From positions 1 through 64,000 of the forward strand of contig NZ_BMGS01000014.1 of assembly GCF_014640315.1 (NCBI RefSeq): 64,000 nt of DNA, in the 5' to 3' direction. Every line of letters starts with the position of its first letter. Position 1 is the stretch's first letter. The translations under genes were made by a program, and so were the position numbers. The notes below the pieces were generated by a model that saw only the letters and a list, made by a program, of their open reading frames with translations, was not told where the DNA came from and did not search any database. The stretch comes from Hymenobacter glacieicola (GTDB lineage Bacteria; Bacteroidota; Bacteroidia; Cytophagales; Hymenobacteraceae). This document shows, in pieces, positions 15,221 to 25,100 of this stretch.

Positions 15221-16027
15221 TCATGACGCGTAAACATCCGTTACAATGTCTTTGGCACACGTATAGCCATCGTAGGTAAAACACAGAATATCTCCACCTA
15301 ACGCGCCGCGCGAGATGATGAGTTGCTGCAAGGCTTGCTCTTCGTCCATTCCAATTGGAATGTCACGTTGCGCCAGTTCTAGGTGCTGGTCGCTGCCATC
15401 CGGCATGATTAGGGTAATCAAAAACACCATCAAGTAGTCCTCCCCATCCACTTCTGGTTCTTCAACAAGAGCCTCCTGTTGGTCCGTCGGCAATGTTGCT
15501 ACTACAGCCCTGCGCGCTTCCGCCAGTTGGTGCCGTCCCCAGTGGGCCAGCCAGGTAGGATGCTGAACCAAGTGATGCTCAAATAGGGTAGAGAAGCTCA
15601 AGGCACTTAGCATCTCACGTATGATTTGCTGCGGACCACGGCTATAAAGCCGGCCCCTATGGGGCGTGTTCTCGTAGGCCTCCCGGCTTCCAAAGCCCTT
15701 ACTGGTTACCAAGGCTAATTGCTCTAGGGTAAGGTCATCGTACGGTACTACGGCGAGAGTCCAGCTCAAGTACTCGTAGGCCATTTCCAGCATGAAATCA
15801 AAGTCATTCCAAGGGGTAGTATTGGGAGCAGCTTGGGCGGACACCAGCAGAGTTGCCGGCACTTGCAGCACCGCCGCGATGCGGTGCAGCAGCTCGATGC
15901 GAATACCGGCCGTATTAGCTTCCAACTTTGTGTAGGCTGACCGGCTCATATACAGACGGTCAGCCATCTGCTGCTGGCTGAGTTTGCGAAGAATGCGTAG
16001 TTGCTTTAAACGTTGGTGCAGGCTCAT
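15221..16027 (-). CDS. XRE-family regulator with unknown C-terminal domain
   Basis: A 268-residue protein with a classical XRE helix-turn-helix at residues 3-60 (LRKLSQQQMADRLYMSRSAYTK). It is followed by a 200-residue acidic region with no recognised domain. A hydrophobic LLHRIAAVLQVPATLLVS helix links the two. Regulators with large unknown C-terminal parts often sense a ligand or a partner. It is convergent with the Fic gene and may also read the neighbouring modules. A bidirectional terminator-like hairpin lies beyond its promoter at 16176. Confidence 0.75.
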   Translation of the reverse strand: MSLHQRLKQLRILRKLSQQQMADRLYMSRSAYTKLEANTAGIRIELLHRIAAVLQVPATLLVSAQAAPNTTPWNDFDFMLEMAYEYLSWTLAVVPYDDLTLEQLALVTSKGFGSREAYENTPHRGRLYSRGPQQIIREMLSALSFSTLFEHHLVQHPTWLAHWGRHQLAEARRAVVATLPTDQQEALVEEPEVDGEDYLMVFLITLIMPDGSDQHLELAQRDIPIGMDEEQALQQLIISRGALGGDILCFTYDGYTCAKDIVTDVYAS

Positions 16028-16175
16028 AAGACTCGTTTTTTGCTCAAAGCAACGAGTTTGCTTATTCGCCTGCTAGCATGTTCGATCTTTTCACATTGCC
16101 ACTACCTGCGGTGTCCGGGGTGACCAGCTACTAGCCTTTAGCTTGGTCTTCTGGTAGCGTGTATGCTCAGTACAT

Positions 16176-16212
16176 AAAAGGGCCTCTGGAAGCACCCAAA
16201 GGCCCTTTTATT
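16176..16212. terminator. Bidirectional intrinsic terminator
   Basis: Stem AAAAGGGCC (16176-16184) / GGCCCTTTT (16201-16209) with flanking A and T runs, working in both directions. It sits immediately downstream of the small minus-strand gene ending at 16212. Confidence 0.75.
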
Positions 16213-16370
16213 TACTTCAAAGCCCATTCAAATAGCTGCCAGAGTTCGTTGCTGTTCTTGACAACTGTAACTAGCAGCCCTGAGCTACCCGCAAGAAATG
16301 TCAGCCAGCCCGTAGTAGAGCGGCGAATCTTCTTCCACTTCTTGGAAGAACCTGGCTTGTTCTTAGCCAT
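16212..16370 (-). CDS. Small single-pass membrane protein, 52 aa
   Basis: A short minus-strand frame from ATG 16370 gives a strongly basic N-terminus (KPGSSKKWKKIRRSTTG), one hydrophobic helix (WLTFLAGSSGLLVTVV) and an acidic/aromatic C-terminus. The stop coincides with the edge of a terminator hairpin, which supports it as a real gene. A basic head followed by one membrane helix is typical of small toxins and regulatory membrane peptides, but nothing shows a function. Confidence 0.4.
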   Translation of the reverse strand: MAKNKPGSSKKWKKIRRSTTGWLTFLAGSSGLLVTVVKNSNELWQLFEWALK

Positions 16371-16585
16371 ACACGAAGGAGTTGGGCAGGTGCGTTTGTA
16401 AGCACCGGCAGGACCGATCAAAACATCTACAATCTGATGGTGATCTTTAGTCCGAGGTAATACTACCCGACCCGTTATGAAGCGATGTCACCCTGCTTCA
16501 CTCTCCTGGCAGCCCGAAGGCTTAATCCTCACGGTAACACAAGGACGCCTACAAATAAGGTGATTTTTTCGCATTCCGGCAAGCG

Positions 16586-17038
16586 TTAGTCCGGAGGGGA
16601 AGTAGCTGTGTTCTCCAGCGTAATCTTGTTCAAAGTAACTTGGAAGCTTGCGGTTGTCAGGTAAGTGCTTTCAGAAAACACTCCATCCTCAATTGCCTGC
16701 TGGAAATACTTCCTGGAGGCGGAAGGAAGCTTTTCTAAGAGGTCCGAAAGAACCAGGTAGCTGTCGCGGCTGATACCAGCGAGGCGACAAATCTCATTAA
16801 AGGATATGCTTTCCAGACGGCTTATTATATCAGACTTTATAAATTCATCATACACAGTAGGGGAACTTCGTAAGGATGCCAGCAATACCTTTTCGTGTTC
16901 TGCATCTGCTACCCATTGCGGGTCCATCACCAGTTCGTGGTAATTAGTATGCGTGCCGTAGGCGCGCCTCACCACATCGGGAGTTATTTCGGTGTCTTCC
17001 TGCACCTCGACTTCAATGACAATGCTAAATTTCTTCAT
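16586..17038 (-). CDS. Hypothetical protein, 150 aa
   Basis: Start ATG 17038 is preferred (MKKFSIVIEVEVQEDTEITP) over one 12 codons upstream. The first 70 residues form a beta-rich segment and the last 70 are helical. No signal, membrane segment or known motif is visible. It is divergent from the operon at 17102 with a 63-base gap, so a shared regulatory region is likely. Moderately AT-rich. Function unknown. Confidence 0.55.
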   Translation of the reverse strand: MKKFSIVIEVEVQEDTEITPDVVRRAYGTHTNYHELVMDPQWVADAEHEKVLLASLRSSPTVYDEFIKSDIISRLESISFNEICRLAGISRDSYLVLSDLLEKLPSASRKYFQQAIEDGVFSESTYLTTASFQVTLNKITLENTATSPPD

Positions 17039-17101
17039 AGTTGGGAAGTAACGGCGTTCAGTTAAGCTTTGCAATTAATCGTGATTAAAGCCTTTTTTAG
17101 C

Positions 17102-17407
17102 ATGAGTGAACCAGACAACCAGCAGCCTGCCTACAATATGTTTAATCGGCCTTACCCCAAGGCCGAGGAATACCAAGCCGAACTGCAGCCCTTTCGGGAC
17201 GGGGGATGCGAGGTGCGGTTTTCCCGGCCACGAGGTAGCCATGTGCAGGAGCTCAGGGGGTATCAGCGGGAACTCAATCTACCGTTCGAAGTGCAAATTC
17301 CAGATGTGTGTCGGGAACGACCAGAACACATGCGGTCTTGGCTACATGATATATGGCGGCAGGTAGCGCAGAAGATTAGCGAAAAGAGGGCGTTAGGCGC
17401 TTCCTGA
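17102..17407 (+). CDS. Hypothetical protein, 101 aa
   Basis: Start ATG 17102 (MSEPDNQQPAYNMFNRPYPK) is preferred over an upstream in-frame codon, because the upstream residues are not protein-like. The product is a soluble charged protein with tryptophan-rich end (MRSWLHDIWRQVAQKISEKR). Its stop (TGA 17405-17407) is two bases before the ATG of the CoiA-like gene, so the two are translationally coupled and probably act together. Family not recognised. Confidence 0.6.
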   Translation: MSEPDNQQPAYNMFNRPYPKAEEYQAELQPFRDGGCEVRFSRPRGSHVQELRGYQRELNLPFEVQIPDVCRERPEHMRSWLHDIWRQVAQKISEKRALGAS

Positions 17408-17408
17408 A

Positions 17409-18062
17409 ATGGCAGCAGTACAATGTGACTATGCGTTTGATGCGCAGGGCCAGGAGGTACACATTTCGGCGGCTGTCCGCGGCGGTAGTTACCGCTGCCA
17501 GCATTGCAATAAGCCGCTAGTTGCTAAGCGGGGTGAAATTAACGAGGACCACTTTGCTCACAAGGTGGTGGATACCGTTCGGCCCTGCACCTTCAGTAAC
17601 GAATCTTACCGCCATGCCAAGGCCAAGCAGCTGCTGGTGGCCCGGCTGCGCGTGATGGTGCCGGCCGTGTACGCTGCTCCGCCGGAGGGGTACGTAGGCA
17701 AAGTGCCCCGTTTGGCCTTACCCCAGGAGGTAGTGGCCGCGTCAGCAGTTCGAGAACGGAACATCTACGTCACTGAAGATGCGGAACTCATCGTGGAGCC
17801 GCGCGTACCAGGAGTGCCATTTGATGAGCAGGACGGACGCCGGCGGTTGCTTGCCCGCCCGGATGTGGTGTTTTTTGACGAAGAGGGGTACCCTGTTCTG
17901 CTTATTGAAATCCATGCTGAACACCGCTGCGGGGAGGAGAAGATTGCCCGCCTGCAGCAATATGGGGTCGATACGATTGAGATAACAATACCTCGGAACT
18001 TTGATGCCAGCGCCATTGAGGCGCTGTTTGATGTTACCCGTAATACCATCTGGTTATACAAT
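17409..18062 (+). CDS. CoiA-like nuclease domain, N-terminal part of a split gene
   Basis: The frame from ATG 17409 encodes a CoiA-like protein. An N-terminal zinc-ribbon-like YRCQHCNKPLVAKRGEINED plus HFAH (residues about 27-55) is followed by a nuclease-like core RPDVVFFDEEGYPVLLIEIH (D and E-x-H, residues 153-172). CoiA proteins act on DNA during natural competence, and homologues occur on mobile elements. The frame stays open to 18878. Codon use, however, switches near 18060 to the neighbouring frame, which carries a coiled coil to 18924. I read this as one protein with a +1 frame break, or two overlapping genes. Confidence 0.65.
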
Positions 18063-18924
18063 GGCCAACGAGCTGCCTTCCACTTTACGCCATCTGATTC
18101 CCTCTTATCTGGAGAGGGAAGTATCTCGGCTGCTGAACTCCCAGGGACAATTTCTGACCGGTCGGAAACGCTCAAGTGCCGCCTTAACCGCCTTGAAGGA
18201 GCTCTATTCGCAGTTAGAGGACTGCTGGGAACAGCTGACGTGGAGCAGGAAAACGCCCGCTATCGAGAGCATGCGCAGCGAGGCCAGGAATATATTGCGG
18301 AACTTAGAGCGAAGCGATCAGAGCGTGATACGCGACTTGGAAAAGGAATTCGAGCGCGAGTTGAGCAGGAGCGAAACCGACTTGCAGACCGCCGAGCAGA
18401 GCTTGCAGATGCGGAAGAAGAACTTCAAGGTCGCATTAGAAAGCTATCAGCAGCAGAAGGACGACTGGACCGACAGATTACAGCTGGAGAACAGCAAATT
18501 ACCGGAGTACTATCGTACCTTAAAAGACGAGCAAAACGACTTAGCGAAGCAGTGTTCAGTCGACGTAGTAGTCTTAGAATCCAGCTTGCAGACCGTGAAC
18601 GCTCTCTTGAACGAGTTCGAGAGCGGGAATATTCCCGCCAGCGAATTGAGTTGGACCGAGAGGAGAGCGAGCTTGACAAAGAGGCGAAACGACTTGATGC
18701 AGAGGAAGCAGAGCTTGCAGCAGAAGCGCCAGGTCTTGGAACAGCGGAAGCAACGGCTCAGCGAGACGCAGGAAGACGTATATCAGACCTCACAGAAACT
18801 AAGCGAAAAGCTCTCTTATTTGAAGGCTATTACCAAGAATTGCAGAAACTTGAAAGCACAGCTGGTGCAGCAGGGTAAGCTAACGGTTAACGATTTTCCC
18901 GATATACCCATGCCGTTAATTTGA
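18061..18924 (+). CDS. Coiled-coil protein in the shifted frame
   Basis: From ATG 18061 the +1 frame encodes 287 residues that are nearly all coiled coil (for example RNILRNLERSDQSVIRDLEK and RKQRLSETQEDVYQTSQKLS), ending in a non-helical NDFPDIPMPLI tail. In the sample 18301-18360 its codons end in G or C in 14 of 20 cases, against 5 of 20 for the CoiA frame over the same bases. So this is the coding frame here. It most likely is the C-terminal half of the CoiA-like protein, separated by a real or artefactual frameshift. A separate coupled gene is the alternative. Confidence 0.6.
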   Translation: MANELPSTLRHLIPSYLEREVSRLLNSQGQFLTGRKRSSAALTALKELYSQLEDCWEQLTWSRKTPAIESMRSEARNILRNLERSDQSVIRDLEKEFERELSRSETDLQTAEQSLQMRKKNFKVALESYQQQKDDWTDRLQLENSKLPEYYRTLKDEQNDLAKQCSVDVVVLESSLQTVNALLNEFESGNIPASELSWTERRASLTKRRNDLMQRKQSLQQKRQVLEQRKQRLSETQEDVYQTSQKLSEKLSYLKAITKNCRNLKAQLVQQGKLTVNDFPDIPMPLI

Positions 18925-19120
18925 TGCATATCAGGACACTATTAGCATCGGTTACAAGCAAAGTAACCGGCCCACTACTCAGTAGTAGGCCAGTTGCGTT
19001 TGGGGGCTGCTTGATGGTCTCTCTAACGGAAAAGTAGAAAGCCTTACAATAATGTCAATAAAGCACTGTATGAGCTGAAATTTGCCTGCTGTCCACCTAG
19101 AATACTATCTGAACAATAGA

Positions 19121-20791
19121 ATGTCAAGCCCAGACCCTGTTGCCAAGCTAATCGCCCTGTTTTACGGCAGTCAGCCATTAACCGAGTCGCCGTTGACTGG
19201 CACAGCTACCATGGGCCTGTACGACCCCATGCGGTTCGTGCTCCGCCTTCGTCCCGACCTGCACGCGCAACTCAATGTTTTGCCAGCAGGCATCTACCAG
19301 CGGTCAGCCATCACCGATGCGCAGGTGGCTGCTTTCGCCACGCTGCTGCACGAAACGGTGCATTGGTGGCAGCACATTGGGACTAACTTCGGGTTGCTTA
19401 CCAGCTTGAAATATCCCGCGCAGGCGCATATGCTACACGTTAACCTGCGCGAGTTGCTGGCCGCAGGCATTCGCGTCAAGCCACTGGTGGAGTATGCCTT
19501 CACCAAACCCGACCTGCCGGCTGAGTTGCTCGAGCACCTGAATCGAGCACTTAACTATTGGTTTGATCTGGAAACGGCTGGCGCGCTGACTGACGAGCCC
19601 AAGCGCACCCCGGCCCTTACTTCCAATACGAATCCTTTTTTTCTGAGTACTGGTCACTGCTTCCACATGTGGTGGTCAGCGGTTATTCAGACGCTGGCAG
19701 CTACGTTCGACCCCGCGTTTCGTTTTCTGCCCAACGTCACCCGTTGGAGCGAACCATTCAAGAAGTTGTCCATCCGGCAGGAAGAAGGCTTCTTTGAGGG
19801 TTCCAAGATCCGCATCCCCCCGCTCGGCACGCAGGCTATCTACGAAGGACAAGCCCGGCTTTGTCAACTGCAATACCTGCACCATGCGACCAGCCGTTCA
19901 CTGGCTGATTACGCGGCCGAAGGGATGTTGGATGGGGTGTACGGCGAGGCTTTCGCACTTTTCCTGCAAGTGCTGCGCGAAGCGCAGCCGGTCTCAGCCA
20001 CTGACCCGCTAGTCGGTTTGTTTCTGCTTATCTGCGATATTGCCCTCAATCCCACCGACGGATTTCCTTTCGATATCACGCACCACGAGTCGTTTGTCAT
20101 CACCAACGACCCGGGACTGCGGTTCCTGTTGTTGTGCCAGTATCTAATGCTCCGAGCTCCGGAGCTGAAGCGAAGCATCGTGCGCTACGACAAGGCGGAG
20201 TACGTGCACGTGAGCGGCTACTTGGCCGGGCTGATTGCCTGCCACTCACCCTACGAAAGTAGTACGCGCGTGAACGAGTGGATGGACAAGGAAGCAAGCC
20301 TGCAACAGTTGCTGACTGAAGAAGCAGCCTGCGATTATCAGCTTGGTAATTTACCCATTCGTTTGCTTTTCTCTAAATACCTGCGCTTCCAACAGGATAA
20401 GCTGGCTAACCCACACTTCTTCTGTTGGCCGGGAATGTACCTAGTGGAGCGGCCGGGGCAGGAGGTGAGTCTACCGGAAGTCAAGTCACTATTCAGCCGC
20501 CATCAAGCGTTCTTCTCCGATGATGAGCACGGGGATGTCCATCCGCTGCGGATGCCCGGCGTGCCGGAGCAGCAGTTGACCGCTACAAGGGATGAGTTTT
20601 ATGCCTGGAACTGTACTTATGACCTGGTGCGGCAGTGGGTGGTAGCATCCGGACCGTTCACCTTCGAGTACGGCTGGTTGTCGCACCGCCACACGCCCGA
20701 GGCCATGGCCGCCTGGGCTACCGATTTATTTCACCAGGCATTCGGCGTGGTTCCGCAGGATTTCACGCCTGTAACACCAGCCGGCTCATAA
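19121..20791 (+). CDS. HExxH-motif protein, 556 aa
   Basis: A large soluble protein starting at ATG 19121 (MSSPDPVAKLIALFYGSQPL). Residues 77-81 read HETVH inside ATLLHETVHWWQHIGTNFG, the HExxH zinc-protease signature with a further histidine three residues on. A glutamate-containing segment AIYEGQARLCQLQ (about residue 245) could supply the third ligand. No signal peptide, so it would act in the cytoplasm. It converges on the hydrolase of the caspase-helicase operon, the two stops overlapping by six bases. Protease activity is suggested by motif only. Family not otherwise recognised. Confidence 0.6.
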   Translation: MSSPDPVAKLIALFYGSQPLTESPLTGTATMGLYDPMRFVLRLRPDLHAQLNVLPAGIYQRSAITDAQVAAFATLLHETVHWWQHIGTNFGLLTSLKYPAQAHMLHVNLRELLAAGIRVKPLVEYAFTKPDLPAELLEHLNRALNYWFDLETAGALTDEPKRTPALTSNTNPFFLSTGHCFHMWWSAVIQTLAATFDPAFRFLPNVTRWSEPFKKLSIRQEEGFFEGSKIRIPPLGTQAIYEGQARLCQLQYLHHATSRSLADYAAEGMLDGVYGEAFALFLQVLREAQPVSATDPLVGLFLLICDIALNPTDGFPFDITHHESFVITNDPGLRFLLLCQYLMLRAPELKRSIVRYDKAEYVHVSGYLAGLIACHSPYESSTRVNEWMDKEASLQQLLTEEAACDYQLGNLPIRLLFSKYLRFQQDKLANPHFFCWPGMYLVERPGQEVSLPEVKSLFSRHQAFFSDDEHGDVHPLRMPGVPEQQLTATRDEFYAWNCTYDLVRQWVVASGPFTFEYGWLSHRHTPEAMAAWATDLFHQAFGVVPQDFTPVTPAGS

Positions 20792-22078
20792 TTGCAACTG
20801 CCAGAATCCGCCGTCTGGCAACGAAGGGTGCTGCAGGCGCTGACGCTGCCCCGGGGGCTGGTTGTGACGCATCAGGTCGTAGAGGTCGTGCAGCAGCGCC
20901 GCCGCCTGAGCAAAGTAGCCGTGCCCCAGCAGGTCTAGGTCGAAGTCGGGCACGGCAATGGTATCGATGTGCGGCGCGATGGTATAAGGCTCGTAGTAGC
21001 CAGCCCGCGGTGCCCGGTGCAACCGGGCCGAGGCATGCACGGCCCGGTCATGACGCGAGGTGTAGAGGGTGGTGCGCTCGCCGTAAGCTGGATAAAGAGC
21101 TGCCAAGTCTAAAAATAAGTCGTGGTCCACGTCGGGAGCAGCCAGAAAAATCTGGCCAAAGCGTACCTGGTTTCGCGTCTCGGCATTGCCCGCAATGCGC
21201 TGCAAGGCCCGTAGAAGCCCGCGGTTGCCCATGCTATGCGCCACGAGGTGCACCTTGGCAGTCCCGCATTCAGTAGCGAAGGCCACCAGAAAATCAGTAA
21301 TGGCCCGTTCGCTGGCTTCGATGGCCGCCTCGTCAGCAGGGTAGGCCTGCACTGAGCCGGCGGAAGGCCAGCTAAAGAATGCCGTGGCCCCGGCCACCTT
21401 TAGGTCGCAGCCAATCTGGGCAGCACGAATGGCCGCTTCCTCGAAGCTGGTGTTGTAGCCGTGCAGAAATACCAGGGCATGGGGTTCTGCCCCGGCCGCC
21501 TGCGCGCTGGCTAGCTCCTGCCGCACGGCCTCATAAAATGCCGCTTCCGATAGCCGGGCATATGCTTCTATGCGCAGGTGGTCGTCGGCCGGCCGCAGGC
21601 TGTACTGCCGCCACATGCGCTGCCAGTAGCTGCTACCTGTTTCACCGAAGCGATGTGTTTCGGGTACGTGCACGTCCACCCGTCCCCAGTTGACGTGTGC
21701 ACTGCGGCCTTCGGCCTGAAACCCTGTCCCGGAAGATGCTGCTAACCGGTTGGTGGCAAACCACACGGGGTACAGGATTCCCTTCCGTACCGTCGCAGCC
21801 GGTTCTGCAGGCTCCCCGCTTAAGTAAGCTGGCCCCCGATGGGTGAACAGGTCCTGAGGTCGCGGTAGTGAGGGCACTGTCGACCGACCGCCGCCCAACC
21901 TCGCCACCCGGGCTCGTACGCTCCGCTCCAACTCTTCCCGCTCGGCAGCCTCCGCCGCCAAAAAACGCAGGATAGCCAGTTCCAGAATAGTGGCTGCCTG
22001 TTGGTCGCCGGCTTCAATCGCCTCATCCAGGTCTTTTAACAATTGCTGCAGCGTAGGGGGTGAACCAGGAGGGAGCAT
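20786..22078 (-). CDS. Alpha/beta hydrolase (DUF900-like)
   Basis: A 430-residue protein (ATG 22078; a GTG six codons upstream is possible). An N-terminal helical region of about 90 residues is followed by an alpha/beta-hydrolase domain of DUF900 type. That domain has LVFLHGYNTSFEEAAIRAAQ, the nucleophile elbow VAHSMGNRG (Ser about 282), LAAPDVD for the acid and a late GHGYF for histidine. It lies 85 bases downstream of the caspase-helicase gene on the same strand, so the two form an operon. A lipase or esterase effector acting after caspase activation is a reasonable but unproven guess. Confidence 0.75.
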   Translation of the reverse strand: MLPPGSPPTLQQLLKDLDEAIEAGDQQAATILELAILRFLAAEAAEREELERSVRARVARLGGGRSTVPSLPRPQDLFTHRGPAYLSGEPAEPAATVRKGILYPVWFATNRLAASSGTGFQAEGRSAHVNWGRVDVHVPETHRFGETGSSYWQRMWRQYSLRPADDHLRIEAYARLSEAAFYEAVRQELASAQAAGAEPHALVFLHGYNTSFEEAAIRAAQIGCDLKVAGATAFFSWPSAGSVQAYPADEAAIEASERAITDFLVAFATECGTAKVHLVAHSMGNRGLLRALQRIAGNAETRNQVRFGQIFLAAPDVDHDLFLDLAALYPAYGERTTLYTSRHDRAVHASARLHRAPRAGYYEPYTIAPHIDTIAVPDFDLDLLGHGYFAQAAALLHDLYDLMRHNQPPGQRQRLQHPSLPDGGFWQLQL

Positions 22079-22163
22079 AAGTTGACGTGTGAACACCCGG
22101 TTTGACGTGGTGTTCAGTTAAGAAATATGGAATAAAAGGACCTGGTTTCCCCAGCTCACACGG

Positions 22164-25100
22164 CTAGGAGGCTACCTTGGCTAAGTTAGTGAGACGCTGC
22201 TTTTCCCATACAGAAGCTATCTCTTGGCTTCTTTCTGAGCCGAATAACCTAATGATAGAGGGTTCAACAGTAGCCCACGCTAGCGACGGGTCCACTATGC
22301 CATGTTGTGCAAGCAACAGGATTTCCCCACGATTAAGGATACGAATCTTAAGCAAGGGGAGCGCCGAAACCGGTAAGCCAACTTCCAGACGTGTGGTTAA
22401 CAGATTCAGCGCCTCATCTTCCAAGAGCAACATGGGGTGCAGAGCTTGCACAATGGGCACAACCGAACGGAAATGGTATCGCGTGGCATCCGCAATCCGA
22501 CGCACATCCCCGTAGCTTACTGGCACGAAGGAGGAGTTGGTATACGCCTGCTCCAGGCTTTCCAAAGAATCGCCTTCCAGCCAGGCTTCCACCAGTAGGG
22601 CCCGTTTGGCTCGGCGTAAATAGGCTATCTGGTCGGGTAGAGAGCGTTGGTAGAGCTGCACCAAGTCGTTGCCCACTTTTTGAGCCGCGTGGTAGGGCCA
22701 GGTCTTCTCCTTGTTCCCGTTTTTGAAGAGCGGGGTATAGGTCTCATCCAGTTCCGGCAGCGCTTGCGTCAGGGCCAACAGCCGCTCCAGCGTAATGGTG
22801 GCCGGGTTCAATAGTTGCAGTAAGTGCAGCAGACGCAGGATGGAATCAAACGAGAGCGAGGAATTGGCGCAGGCAAATCCTACCAAGGTTAACTGGAGCA
22901 TGGAGCCCTCTTGCTCGGCAATGCCCGCCCGAATCAAGGAGATGATGATATTTTCCACCTGCGCGTCCATCTGGGTGCGCCAGTTTGGATTGCTGCGGCC
23001 TTCCACGTACCCTCCGTAGGTGTTGGCCAGTAAAGTAGCCACCTCCCGGCGGCCGACCCGCGGGATTTGAGCTAGCAGGCGTAACACCCACGTGGACAGA
23101 TTGCCACTGACAAAGGATGAGCGCAGGGCTTCCGGCTGCCCCAGAACGTAGTGCTGGAACAATTGCCGACGCTCCATGGGGGTGTTGGCGATGATGAACG
23201 ACTGGCCACGTTCATTGTAGCCCAGCCGGCCGGCCCGTCCCACCATGTTTTTATACTCGGCAATGGTGAATGGCTTCTGATCCTCTCCAAGGAATTCCGT
23301 TTCGCCTAGGATTACGGCCGAGGCCGGCGTGTTGATACCGGCCGCGACGGTGGTGGTGGCTCCCAACACCCGAACCGGGCCCTGCTGATCCCGAAAAGCC
23401 CTTTCGACTACCTCCCGCTCTTCCCGGGACAGGTTGCTGTTGTGAAAGGCCGTACCGCCCCTTAGGCAGTCGCGCAGCTTTGCGGAGGTAGAAGAACGGT
23501 CCTGCGCAGGTAAAGCCGCTATAACCGCATCCGCGCTGGGCAAGCCCAAGTCTTTGGCCAAGTATCCCGCGACCCCCTCGGCTTTACCCCGAATGTTGCG
23601 GAACACAATGAGCTTAGCCGTCGGCTGCTGTGCCAGTAGGGCCTGCGCCAGGGGCACAATGACGTCCTGAGTACTGGCTTTATCGCGGCGTATCCGCACG
23701 GCATGCGCCGGTAAGAGCTGCCGTTTTTGTTGGGCCCCTGTTTCAGGGTCTACGTACTCGAATACGCCCGAGCGATCAATGACGCCCTCCTCCAGTGGGA
23801 CGGGCCGTCGGGTAGTAATCAGGGCTTGGCAACGCAACCAATGCTCAAAGCCATTGGTATTGCCGATGACCGCCGATAGCGCTACCAGCTGTGGCGTAAT
23901 GCCCCGTTCGCGAGCAGATAGAATATAAGTCAGCAGCAATTCGACGCTGATGCCTCGGCTAGGGTCCGTGATGAACTGCGCTTCGTCGACAACCACCACC
24001 CCGATGCGGCTCAGCGTGCCCTGGTTTTTTACCACCAAGTTCAAAAACATCTCATAGGTAAGCAGGGCGATGTCATACTTGCCCCGCACGAAGGCGTTAG
24101 TGGCATCCTGGTAGTCGCCGGTACACCGAATCACGCGCAGGCCCAATCGCGTGCCGTACAAGTCAGAGAACTGCTCGTACTTCTCGTTGGCCAAAGCCTT
24201 GTACGGTACCAGAAAAACTGCCCGCTGGGTGCTAACAGCAGCCTTCACGGCGGCTAATTCCCCGATAAACGTTTTGCCGCTGCTCGTTGGCGCCACCACC
24301 AACAGGGACTCGCCGTCTAGTATTCGATAGTCGTTGACTGCAGCCAGCTGGAGTTCATTAAGCCCTTGAGAGAACAGGTGGTCCCAGAGTTGAAGAACCT
24401 CCCCGGGCAAGCCGAAGCCCGCTAGTTCCTGGATGTTCGCCGAGGCCTTCAACCCGGTCTGCTCGGGAAAGGCCTGGTAATACTGCTTCCCGGCCTGTAG
24501 CGGTGGAATGGTAAAGCCACCATCAATATCACCCACCCATTTCGGGGTTTGGGTCAAGCCCAGGCGCTGTGCTTCGGCACGTACCCGTCCGGCAACCTCG
24601 GCCATTAATCCTCCCACTTCCACCGGACCAGTCGCAGCCCGTAAGGCGCCGGTCAAGGCCGAAGTCAATAGCCCATGGCCTGCTGCCTCCCACGCCTCTT
24701 CATCGACGTTGGCCGCAGCCAAGAGCATGCGTCCACGTCCGGAAAAAGCCGATTCCAAGGAAAATCCAGTACCGCGCGGCTGTAGCCCATCCTCAATTAC
24801 TTTCGCCGGTGCACCCCCGCTGAAACAGCAGTCGAGCACCAGCAAAATATGGCGCGCCTTGCTTTGGCGAAACCGTTCGGCCAGGTTCGCCATGGCAACG
24901 GTTGTATCTGCCAGGTTTTCGAGGTTGGTATCATGGGCTACTAAACGGTGGTTGTGCGTGCCGTGGCCCGAAAAAGTCAGCAACACCACGTCCTCCTCCG
25001 TAGCAGCGTCCAGGGTCTGGGCCAGCAGTTCATCGATACGGAACCACGTAGCATCTTCATCCACGAGCAGCACCGGGCTGGCATCCGGGAGAGTGTCCTG

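Noticed and set aside
18061..18878. Deliberate dual coding of two coiled coils
   Set aside because: Only the +1 frame has the third-position G/C bias of the other genes. The other frame stays open because Glu/Gln/Arg/Lys/Leu-rich codons rarely form stops when shifted. Kept as a frame-switch finding instead.
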